Assembly (NCBI RefSeq): GCF_000189635.1 | Contig: NW_002476430.1 | Span: 1 to 64,000, forward strand | From: Tetrahymena thermophila SB210 | Taxonomy: Eukaryota; Ciliophora; Oligohymenophorea; Hymenostomatida; Tetrahymenidae | Direction: 5' to 3' | Length of the DNA: 64,000 nt | Position numbers and translations under genes: made by a program | The notes under the pieces: generated by a model | What the model saw: only the letters and a program-made list of their open reading frames with translations | Told to the model about the DNA's origin: nothing | Databases searched by the model: none | Shown: positions 1-11,229 of the stretch, one piece after another | Layout of the letters: each line of letters opens with the position of its first letter | How positions within the stretch are numbered: the stretch's first letter is position 1

Positions 1-1890
1 TAAAAATGATTTTTTTAATGATAAAATAAATGCTGAATTAACTAACTTTCATATTCAAAATAGGGCGTAAATTATATTTAAGAATAATTTTTGATGATAA
101 AATAAATGCTTAATAAACTTTCATATTCAAAATAGGGCGTAATTAATAATTTAGAATAATTTTTGATGAGAAAATAAATGCTGAATTAATTTTCAAATTC
201 AATATAGCTTGTAATTAATGCTTTAGAATAAATTTTATTGAGAAATTAAATGCAGAATGAACTTTCATATTCAAAATAGGGCGTAATTAATATTTAAAAA
301 TGATTTTTTTAATGAGAAAATAAATGCTGAATTAACTTTTATATTTAAAATAGGGCGTAATTGATATTTTAGAATGATTTTTGATGAGAAAATAAATGCT
401 GAATTAACTTTCATTTTCAAAATAGCGTGTAATCAATATTTTAGAATGATTTTTGATGAGAAAATACATGCTGAATTAACTTTCATATTCAAAATAGATA
501 GTAATAAATATTTTAGAATGATTTTTGATGAGAAAATTAATTCTGAATTAACTTTCATATTCAAAATAGCATGTAATTAATATTTTAAATGATTTTTTAT
601 GAGAAAATAAATGCTGAATTAACTTTAACATTCAAAATAGCTAGTAATTAATATTTTAGAATTATTTTTTGATGATAAAATAAATGCTGAATTAACTTTC
701 ATATTCAAAATAGCGAGTAATTAATATTTTATAATGATTTTTGATGAGAAAATAAATAAATACTGAATTAACTTTCATATTCAAAATAGTAAGTAATTAA
801 TATTTTAGAATGAATTTTGATGATACTGAAATACCTTTCATATTCAAAATAGATGGTAATTAATATTATAGAATAATTTTTGATGAGAATTTAATTGCTG
901 AATTAACTTTCATATTTAATATAGGGAGTAATTAATATTTTAGAAAGATTTTTGATGAGAAAATAAATGCTGAATTAACTTTAACATTCAAAATAGCAAG
1001 TAATTAATAATTTAGAATAATTTTTGATGCCAAAATAAATACTTAATTAACTTTAATATTCAAAATAGAAAGTAATTAATATTTAGAATGATTTTTAATG
1101 AGAAAAAAAATTATGAATTAACTTTAACATTCAAAATAGCAAGTAATTAAAATTTTAGAAAGATTTTTGATTAGAAAAATATGTTGAATTCACTTTATAT
1201 TCAAAATAGGAAGTAATTAATATTTTAGAATGATTTTCGAGGAAAAAATAAATGCTGAATTAACTTTCGTTTTCATAATAGGAAGTAATTTATATTTTAG
1301 AATGATTTTTGATGAGAAAATAAATGCTGAATTAACTTTTATTTTCAAAATAGCAAGTAATTAATTAATATTTTAAAATGATTTTTGATTAGAAAATAAA
1401 TAATGAATTAACTTTAATATTAAAAATAGGAAGTAATGAATATTTTATAATGGTTTTTGATGAGAAAATAAATGCTGAAATAACTTTAGTATTCAAAATA
1501 GCATGTAATTAATATTTTAGAATAAATTTTGATGACAAAATAAATGCTGAATTAACTTTATTATTTAAAATAGGGAGTAATTAATATTCTAGAATAATTT
1601 TTGAAGATAAAATAAATACTGAAATAACTTTTATATTCAAAATAGGAAGTAATTAATATTTCTGAATAATTTTAGATGAGAAAATAAATGCTAAATCACT
1701 TTTACATTCAAAATAGAAAGTAATTAATATTTTAGAATGATTTTTGAGGAAAAAATAAATGCTGAATTAACTAACTTTCATATTAAAAATAGGAAGTAAT
1801 TAATATTTTGATGAGAAAATAAATTCTTAAATAATTGAATGATTCAAAAGAAAATAATATAAAAATAAAAATAAAATAGGAAGTAATTTT
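1..1890. repeat. 72-bp minisatellite array
   Basis: About 25 head-to-tail copies of a unit whose core reads GAGAAAATAAATGCTGAATT, then AACTTTCATATTCAAAATAG, a variable four-base segment, AATTAATATTTTAGAATG and ATTTTTGATG. Between 371 and 515 successive AGAATG boxes lie exactly 72 bp apart. Other units have gained or lost one to several bases. Because 72 is a multiple of three, short runs of units look open (374-580), but indels between units shift the frame repeatedly, so I treat the array as non-coding. Copies degrade after about 1800, and the array is cut by the left edge of the window. Confidence 0.93.
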
Positions 1891-3379
1891 TTAGAATAGC
1901 TATACTTGAAATGCAATCAAACAATTAAAATATCTAACTTAGTTGGTAATAAATTTACTAAGGGTCGAATAAATTTATATTATCTACTTAAATAGAAAGT
2001 AAACTATTATAAATAATATTTATTTTCTCACTTAACCTTTAAATAAATTAGGGTAAATTTTAAATATAATATTTGTGGTAGAAGAATATTGATAGGATAG
2101 TTAACATAAATTTAATTTTTTGAAAGTAGTTAATGTTTTAAATAACATTATTTATTATTTTCAATAATCTTAAAATATTATAAACCCATCTTATTCAAAT
2201 AATTTTTGTTTTTAAAATAGTGAAGCAACTCTCATTATTTGTCAAAATCTTGTGACACAATTGAAGAATTCAGAGATGCTCTTTTTTATTTCTTATTTGT
2301 TATCAATAAATAAATAACTTGAATAATATACAAATATTAAATATAATATTATTTTTTTGTATATCTATATGTTATATTATATGTTGTATAAATTAAAAAA
2401 AATTTTTAAAATATAAAATTATGTTTTTAAATATCTTTTGGTTAAACATACGATTACCTCTTATACTAATAAATATTTTCTTCGCGAAAGCTCAGAAGAT
2501 ATGGTGAATAATTTTGGTATCACCTTAGCTTCCCTCTGAAAAATGGACAAGTTTAGTTAAGGTATTTTCTCTATTTATTCTTCAGGTATTATTATAAGTA
2601 ACTTTTTGTATGCAATATTATTTAATTATAAAAGATAATTATACTTCTCAAATTCCTTGTGGAGAAAGGAGTATTATTCGGTATAGTCTTCCTTTAAGAA
2701 ATTAAATTTAATGAAAGCTTTTTTTTTATGTTAAAACATATTTTAATTTTTCTTATTAATTTAGTGTCTAAAAACAAATGAAATTTAAATTAGATATTTT
2801 AATTTCAAGATTAACAAACATAAAACTAAATTTCTAATATAAATAAATAGCTTTATATCTAATAATGATATATGGTTATTGAGAACTATTTAAAAATTTA
2901 AATTTAAAAACTTAAATAAATCAAATTTTTTTGAATTATAATGATGCTCAATCAGCTCTTTTTTAACATATTGATATTTAATTTACATATTTTCAACTTT
3001 AATCTGAAAGAAAAATAGAAGAAGAAAAAAATAAATTATCCTTTATTATCAGTTTTGATCAGTAAATTTATAAAGATAAGCTGATTTTAGTATAATAATT
3101 ATATATAAAATTCAAAAAAAAAACTAAATTTAGAAAATAAACAATTATTGTGAGAGATATTTTGTAAATATCTAATAAAAGTTTAATTGCTAGAATATTT
3201 TTTATTAGAATTTATGAAATTAACATAGCTTGAAATAAATTTTATGTACAAAATAAAGTAAGAATATTTAAAGAAAATATAAGAACAAAATTAATTAGTC
3301 AGAAAGTCAGTAAGTAAATTAGTTATATAAGTTATTGGGTTTTATTATAATTTTTCAACTCTAGTTTTTATTTTTATAA
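1891..3379. other. Intergenic, no supported gene
   Basis: AT-rich spacer downstream of the first surface-antigen gene. Most of it shows only A/T runs. A less AT-rich patch at about 2440-2700 contains the palindrome TTCGCGAA and a short open stretch ending in TGA near 2537. I cannot connect that stretch to a start codon or to a recognised family. Confidence 0.5.
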
Positions 3380-5440
3380 TCAAAGTAAAAATGAGATAAG
3401 AATTATTAGTGAAAATGTAATAATAATTGAGTTTGTTGTAGCAAAACACGAAGTACCATCACTGGAAGCGTAAGGAGTTCCAGGATTACAGGTTGAACAA
3501 TCTGAATCTACCCAACCACTAGTTTAAGTACAATCAACAGAGACACAAGCTCCTTGGGAATTAGCAAATTAACTATCTCCATCATCTGTTCCATTACATA
3601 GACCGCATTGATCATTAGTCATACCTGTTGTGGCCATACAATTTACACAAGCAGATCCATCGGAGAGGGCTCTGTATCCTGTTTAATAACAAGCAGCACA
3701 ATCGCTATCAGTCCAAACCTCAGCTGCTTAAGTAGGATCTCTCCCAATACATTAAACAGAAGGATCAGCACATCCTGTACCAGCAGAGTTTGCAAATGGG
3801 GTTGAAGGAGTGCAAAGAGAGCAATTATTATCAGTCCAATTAGACGAAGCACTGCATGACTATGTAGAAGCAACACAACTTGTACCATCAGATGTTGCAT
3901 ATGGTTCTGAGGGAGTACATATTAGACAATTTGCATCAGTCCAACCTGATGTTGAGCTGCATGATTAAGTAGCAGCAACACAACTATTTGAATCTCCAGA
4001 GGCAAAAGGTTTTTAAGGAGTACATAATGCACAGTCTGAGTCAATCCAATTGGAAGTTGATGTGCATGACTAAGAAGAAGCAACGCATTAATTACCATTT
4101 GCTGTAGCATAGGGTTAAGAAGGGTAACATAAATTGCAATTAGAATCTGTCCATCCAGAAGTAGAATTACATGAAATAGTAGAATTTACACAACTGGTAC
4201 TATCAGCAGTTGCATATGGAGAGCTTGGATTGCATAATTAACAATTGCTATTTGTCCATCCTGATGAAGAAGAGCATGAAATTGTGGATGCAACACATTG
4301 AGTTCCATCACTACTTGCAAAAGGACTTGATGGAGTACATAAACTGCAATCAGAGTCACTCCAGCCTGAATTTGAGCTGCAAGATTAAGAAGAAGCTACA
4401 CAACTTTTTTTGTCAACAGCAGCGAAAGGTGATGAGGGGTTGCATAGAGAGCAATCACTATCACTCCATCCTGAAGTGGCATTACATTCAACTGTTGAAG
4501 CAACACAATTGGTTTAATCTACTGTTGCATGTATTTTAGTTCCAGGGAAGCATGCAGCACAAGAAGTATCAGTCCAACCAGAAGTAGAACCACATGATTG
4601 TGTTGATTAAACACAAGTAGTTCCATCTCCAGAAGCAAAATATGTACTTGATCCATAGCATAATTAGCAGTCACTATCGCCCCAGTTAGATGTAGATCCA
4701 CAAGATTAAGAAGAAGCAACACAACTAGTACCTCCAACAATTGCATAAGGTGATGAAGGACTACAAATATTGCAATTAGAATCTGTCCATCCTGATTTAG
4801 AGGTACATGAAATAGTTGAGTTCACACATGAATTAGTATCTGTGGAAGCATAGGGAGTTTAAGAACTGCAGAGAGCGCAATCAGAATCTGACCAGCCAGA
4901 TGTAGAGGAACATGAAATTGATGATTTAACACACTATGTCGAATCACTTGAAGCGTATTACTAAGAAGTGCCATAACATGCTAAGCAAATAGCATCAGTT
5001 AAACCAGAATTTGAGCTACAAGATTAACTAATTTAAACGCATGTATTACCTGCAATATTTGCATACAAATTTGTAGAACATAATTAACAAGTAGTATCTG
5101 TCCATCCAGTTCCAGAAATTGGAGTAGCATTACACGAAGAGGGAGTATTAACACATAAGGTACCGCTTTAATTAGCATATTAAGAGTTACTAGTTTAACT
5201 TAAACAACTTTAGCAAAATAAATCACTCAAACCAGTTTAAGAGTTTGATGTTGAGCTATAGTTAGTGCAATCTTATATGATGCACAAATTTTAATTATCT
5301 GTTGATTAAATCCAAGTAAAACCTGAAGCTGGAGGACAATTTGAGCAATCTGAACTAGAACAGTTTACATCTGCGCCAGGAATCTAAGCAAATACCTAAC
5401 TTAGAGTTAAAAGATAGAAAATAAGAAATTTAATATTCAT
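3380..5440 (-). CDS. Cys-rich GPI-anchored surface antigen (immobilization-antigen type)
   Basis: A single uninterrupted ciliate-code frame of 687 codons (686 aa) from ATG at 5440-5438 to TGA at 3382-3380. The N-terminus MNIKFLIFYLLTLSQVFA is a secretion signal. The mature region is a chain of short Cys-rich modules of the form SSGWTDSDCxxCxPxxPYA followed by DGTSC, with paired CxxC motifs. The C-terminus is a small-residue stretch (CFATTNS) followed by a hydrophobic tail IIITFSLIILISFLL, the classic GPI-attachment signal. This architecture is that of the surface (i-) antigens of Tetrahymena and relatives, which coat the cell and cilia membrane. Many glutamines are written TAA/TAG, so the standard code breaks the frame apart. 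It is the shorter member of a tandem pair with the gene at 8500-11229. It carries one copy of the 74-residue module (around 5026) where the neighbour has four. The serotype and ligand, if any, are unknown. Confidence 0.9.
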
Positions 5441-8400
5441 ATCTGTTTTTGTAGTTTGTTTTAAATAGTTAATTTTTTGATTTTAATTAATTATAAATTT
5501 TTATATGAATTAAATTTCAGGTCATATAATAAGGAGAAGGTTTTCAATCATTTCAGGCTAAATTAAAAGGTGAGCATTTATTTATTTATATAGATAGTAA
5601 CCTAAATAAGATAAGCTATAAGAAAATCATAATAGATAAAATATTCTTTTATGGTATTTTAATGTTTTTATTTAAAATTATATTTAATATTTAAAACGTA
5701 AAGTTTTGAAAATACCCAATTCGATAAGATTTACTCTTTAAATCTTCTACTTTAAACATCTTGCATTTTTATCTAAAATTTAAATGAAATAATAGAGGAA
5801 ATTATTGTTAAATAGAAATGTATTAATAAGTAATAATAGAGGAAATTATTGTTAAAGAGAAAAGTATTAATAATAAATAATAGAGGAAATTATTGTTAAA
5901 GATAAATATAATGATTTGAAATAATCAATTTCACAATCTATGTTTTTTTGGAAAGATTATTTACAAATTTAGATAATTGATTAACTGAAAAAAAAGAAGA
6001 AGATTGTGTAGGACTCTTTTAATTTATTTCTCAAAATCTGAAATACGCTAAAAAAGATACTTAAAAAAATTTCAAATGTAATTTTGGCAGAAATCATCAG
6101 TCAAAACATATTCATTAATAAAATACCTGAAATAAAAATCAAATAAATTTAGAAAAAAAACGAGGAATAAATAGAAAAACATTAAAATTGATTTATTTTT
6201 ACAGAAATAAAAATAATACAAAACACCATGTAAGATTGCATTTTTAAAAGAAACCTTTAATCTTTAAGTGGTCTTCCTATATAGTTTTTATATGCATTAT
6301 ATAAATCGTCTTTCTTAATTATTTAATTAAAATATTAGATTTACAAGATCAATAATGTGATTAAAAATAATTAAAAATCACCTGAATTCACTTTTTCCAA
6401 TTCATCAATTAAGGTGATTTTTGTTTCTAATTAATTTAAATTGTAATTCTATTTAATTGTTAAGAAATACATAACAAACCTTAAAAGGCATCCGGTAAAA
6501 GCTAAATTAAATTTTTTACCTCATAAAAAGTTATTTGTTTCTTTATTAAGTAAAAATACACATAAATATATTTATATTTGTAGTATTTTTTTTGAAGTAG
6601 AGCTTACAAATTAAGCTTCGTATTGACAACCAATTAGAAAGTAATGCTAAATGATAAGCAAACATTTAACAAAAATTAAGGAGGTTTATGCTTAAAAACA
6701 TTTATAAAATACTTAAAATTATTGTAAAAAATGAAAATTATATTTAAAATATCTAAATATATTTATTAAGTATTGCCTATGTTTTTATAAATGAAATATT
6801 TACAGTAAACACTTGCTTAATTTTTTTTTTTTTTAAACTCAATAATTGTAATTCAAATTCAATATTTAAAAGTTAATTAATTAGGTCATGCTCTTTTAAA
6901 AGAAACAGCTAGAAATTTTATACTCAAATTAACTAATCATATATGCTAACTTTTTAGCAAACTATTGATTTTTCATTTATATTTATTAAAATTTACTTCA
7001 TTTCCTTATCATTTTTTATAATTAATTATATTTGCAAAAATTGATTAATTAAGTATAATAGACTGAAATCTTTTATCCTTCTAGAATCATCATATATATC
7101 ATAATTAATTTTTTCTTAATCATATATAATAAATAATCTACAATCAAATGTAAATTTTTCTAATTACAAAGAAATAAACAATTTTTTGAAAAATTATAAG
7201 CCATAAAGTATAAATAGAAGGAAGATAATAATTATTAAATGTATCTCTTTGAAAAAAACCTTTATTTTTTGAATTAGATGAAATATTATTTAAAATCACT
7301 CTTTTAAAAATCTCTTAATCATAAACAGCTATTTTTTCAAAGCAGATTTTTAAGCTATTTCAAAAGATATCTTAAGACAAAGTTGAGTTGTTTAATTTTA
7401 ATTTATATCATTAAATAGTAAATACTTAATAAAATTAAAAAAATAAATTAATAATAATTTTATTTTTAAATATTTTAATCAAAGAAATGTCTCTTTATTT
7501 TTATATTAATTTATCAGTGATTTGGAAACTTATGTGAGAGGTAAGATGTTATTTAAAATCTCCCACTTTTAATTAATCATAAGCAATTATTATTTAAAGA
7601 AACTTTTGAGTAATTTCAACAGATATCTTAAGATTCAGATGGATTGTTTAGTATTAATTTATATTATCAAATTGCAATTGCATAATAGAATTTTTAAAAT
7701 AAATAACTTAATAACAATTTAAGATTAAATAATCTTATACAATAGCTGAAAAACAATTTTTTTATATTTAACTATTTGAAAATAATTAATGAGAAGGTAG
7801 CAATTAGTAATAAGGATAGCTAACTACCTTATATACTTTAAAAAGAAATTAGTAAGTAAAATTAAGAAAAACACTTTATATTCTTAAAGTATTTATTAGT
7901 GGAAGGAAAGTTATTAAAAATAGATACTCAATAATAGTCATAAAAAAATTTTCGATTATTTAAGAATACCGTAGAATACACGATAACTGGTAAAATGTGA
8001 AGTTACTACCCCGAAGCAAAAAATTTACTATTTTTCAAAAATTACAAGAAAATTGTGAAAATTAGTTTGAGTGAAAATTATTTGAGGATTTACTGTAAAT
8101 TATAATTTAGTTACTCTCTATCATTAAATTCAGAAAATCTAATCTATTTTAAAATCTTAATAAATGATAACATTCAATGAATCATTTCAATTATTAATAC
8201 TCGTTAAATAAACATATAAATTTCAAAAAATTATTAGCCTATTTTCATAAATCTAAACTTAATTTATAAATTAGCTGAGTTTTAAATTAAAATAAAATCT
8301 GTCAAATTTCTTATCTCAGAGTCAAACCTCCTAAATAAAATTTTTGAAAAATAGCAAATTCTTAACAGACAATTCAACAATTTTGATAATTTTGAAATAA

Positions 8401-8499
8401 TATATATGAAATTTTTAACATTTTTAAAGATTAATATATACAAGATAATATAAATATTTACAAAGAAATAAGATTATTCAGTTAGTTTAATTGATTTAA
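5441..8499. other. 3-kb intergenic spacer between antigen paralogs
   Basis: No convincing coding region on either strand under the ciliate code. The spacer holds three copies of a 44-bp repeat (5788-5910), an 11-bp perfect inverted repeat (6373-6422), and two diverged direct copies of a roughly 130-bp segment (7291-7430 and 7551-7690). The promoter of the left antigen gene should lie just right of 5440, but no motif stands out. Confidence 0.5.
5788..5910. repeat. 44-bp tandem repeat, three copies
   Basis: The box AATAATAGAGGAAATTATTG begins at 5788, 5832 and 5876, exactly 44 bp apart each time. It is followed by TTAAA and a variable A/T tail. Within the box, AATAAT...ATTATT gives each unit imperfect dyad symmetry. 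Confidence 0.9.
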
Positions 8500-11229
8500 T
8501 CATATAATTAAGGAGGTAAGAATAATAAATTAAAACGAGAGAATTAAAGAATTAGTTACACTAAAGCACGAAACACTATCACTGGAAGCGTATGGAGTTT
8601 CAGGATTGCAAATTTCGCAATCTTAATCAACCCAACCGTTTTTTTAAGAGCAATTAACAGGCACACAAGCTCCTTGAGCATTTGCATATTAACTATCTCC
8701 ATCATCTGTGCCATTACAGAGACCACACTCATAGTCAGACAGACCTTTTGTGGCAGTGCAGTTAACACAACCAGATCCATCGAGTTTTGCTCTGTAGCCA
8801 GATTGATTGCAAATTGCACAGTCGTTATCAGTCCAAATTTATGTAATTTTATTTGAATCTCTATTAAGACATTTAACTATAGGATCTACACAACCTGTTC
8901 GATTTGAATTTGCAAATGGATTTTAAGGATTGCATAGAGAACAGTCACTATCAGTCCAATTAGACTTTGCTTTACAAGACTATGTAGAGTTGACACAGAA
9001 TGTACCATCTGCTGTTGCAAATGGTTATGAAGGATTACATTATTAACAATCAGCATCAGTCCAGCCTGATGTTGAATCACATGATTAGGTAGCAGTAACA
9101 CAGCTATTTAAATCTCCAGAGGCATAGGGTTTATTTGGATTACACAATGCACAATCAGAGTTTGTCCAAAAAGAAGTCGAGCTGCATGATTAAGAAGAAG
9201 CAACACACTTATTTCCGTTTACAGATGCATAAGGTTAAGAAGGGTAACATAAATTACAGTTAAAATCTGTCCATCCAGAGGTAGAATCGCATGAAATAGT
9301 AGATTTTACACAACTTGTACCATCAGCAATTGCATATGGAAGCATTGGATTACACAGTTAACAATTTTTATTAGTCCATCCTGATACAGAATTACATGAA
9401 ATAGTTGATGCAACACATTTAGTTCCATCAAAACTAGCATAAGGACTTAATGGGGTACATAAATTGCAATCATAGTCACTCCACCCTGAAGTTGAATTAC
9501 AAGATTAGGAAGAAGCTACACATCTCTTTTTATCGGCAGTAGCAAAAGGTAATTAAATATTACATAGAAAACAATCAGCATCACTCCAACCTTAATTTGC
9601 ATTACATTTAATAGTTGAGGCAACACAATTTGTTGTATCTACTGTAGCATGTATTTTAGAACCAGGAAAACATGCTGCACAAGATGCATCAGTCCAGCCA
9701 GAAAAAGAAGCACATGATATACCTGATTAAACACATGCTGTATCATCTCCTGAAGCAAAATATAAATTGGATCCATAACATAATTAACAATCTCTATCAC
9801 TCCAACCAGAATTAGATCCACAAGATTAAGAAGAAGCAACACATCCAGTACCGCCTACAATAGCAAAAGGTAAACTAGGGTTACAAATATTACAATTTTA
9901 ATCAGTCCATCCTGACTACAAACTACACGAAGCAGTTGAATTCACACATTATGTACCATTTGAATTAGCAAAGGGTGTTAAAGAACTACAAATTGCACAA
10001 TCAGAGTCTGTCCATCCTGCTTAAGAAAAACAAGAGATACTTGATTTAACGCACTTCGTTTAATCACTTGATGCAAACTATTATGAAGAACCATAACAAG
10101 CAAGGCAAAGAGCATCAGTAAAATTAGATTTTGAGCTGCATGATTAGTTAATTTAAAGACATGTTGTGCCTGCAATATTTGCATACAAAATCGAAGAGCA
10201 TAATTAACATGTAGTGTCAGTCCAACCAATTCCCTAAATAGGATTGGCAATACATGAAGAAGGAGTATTAACACACATAGAACCACTTTGATTTGTATAT
10301 TATTACGAAGAGCCATAGCAGGCTAAACAAATTACATTAGTTAAATTAGTATTTAAGCTACAAGATTAGCTAATTTAAACACAAGTATTGCCAGCAACAT
10401 TTGCATACAAATTTTAAGAACATAATTAACATGTAACGTCAGTCCATCCAACTCCTGAAATAGGGTTAGCTGTACAGGAAGAGGGAGTACTTACACATTA
10501 TGTACCACTTTGATTTGCATATTGTTTTGAAGAGCCATAACATGCCAAACAAATTGTATCTGTTAAATTCAGATTTAAGCTACATGATTAATTAATTTAA
10601 ACACAAGTGGTGCCTGCTACATTTGCATATAAATTGTTAGAACATAATTAGCATGTAGTATCAGTCCAGCCAGTTCCAGAAATAGGACTAGCTGTACATG
10701 AAGATGGAGTACTAACACATTATGTACCACTTTTATTTGAATATTACAATGAAGATCCAAAGCAAGCTAAACAAATTGTATCTGTTAATTTGGAATTTGA
10801 GCTACATGATTAGTCTATTTAAATACAGGTAGTTCCTGCATTATTTGCATATAATTTATTAGAGCATAATTGACAAGTACTGTCAGTCCAACCATTACCT
10901 TATATAGGATTATTTGTGCATGAAGAAGGAGTATTAACACATAAAGTACCATTTTGGTTTGAATATTACGAATTATTGGTTTAACTCAAACAACTTAAAC
11001 AAAATAAATCACTTAAACCAGTTTATGTTTTTGAGGTTGCGCTATAATTGGTGCAATCTGATATTATGCATAAATTAGGATTATCTCTTGATTAAGTCCA
11101 TGTAAAACCTGCAGCTGCAGGACATGATGTCGAGCAAGACGAGCTAGAGCAAGTGACTTCAGCACCTGGGATCTATGAAAATACTTAAGTAAAAGTTAAA
11201 ATTTATGCAATGATATACTTAATTTTCAT
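8500..11229 (-). CDS. Cys-rich GPI-anchored surface antigen, expanded paralog
   Basis: A single ciliate-code frame of 910 codons (909 aa) from ATG at 11229-11227 to TGA at 8502-8500. It starts MKIKYIIAQILTFTQVFS, a signal peptide followed by QIPGAEVTC, which matches QIPGADVNC in the left neighbour. The body consists of Cys-rich modules (SSGWTDxxC, CxAC, YANxxGxxC). The tail CFSVTNSLILSFQFIILTSLII is a GPI-anchor signal. The region near the N-terminus carries four tandem copies of a 222-bp (74-residue) unit, with equivalent points at 10149, 10371, 10593 and 10815. The left paralog has one. Three extra units (222 residues) plus one residue account for the whole length difference of 223 residues. 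The frame was spot-checked inside the repeats and at 9481 and 10501. Expected at the cell surface; the variable module number suggests a source of antigenic diversity, which is inference. Confidence 0.9.
10149..11030 (-). repeat. Four 222-bp in-frame modules inside antigen gene
   Basis: The plus-strand box TAATTTAAA recurs at 10149, 10371, 10593 and 10815 with exact 222-bp spacing. Flanking sequences encode motifs such as YANxxGTxC, NPILGxGWTDTTC and CLACYGSS in each copy. All copies keep the reading frame and their cysteines, so the expansion produces longer protein rather than debris. Confidence 0.88.

Noticed and set aside
374..580. Short open frame in the minisatellite
   Set aside because: It spans fewer than three 72-bp units and is destroyed by unit-length indels on both sides.
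3643..4746. Leu-rich minus-strand open frames in the antigen genes
   Set aside because: They are out of frame with the Cys-rich protein; the Leu/Val-rich content is the expected shadow of repeated Ser/Asp/Cys codons.
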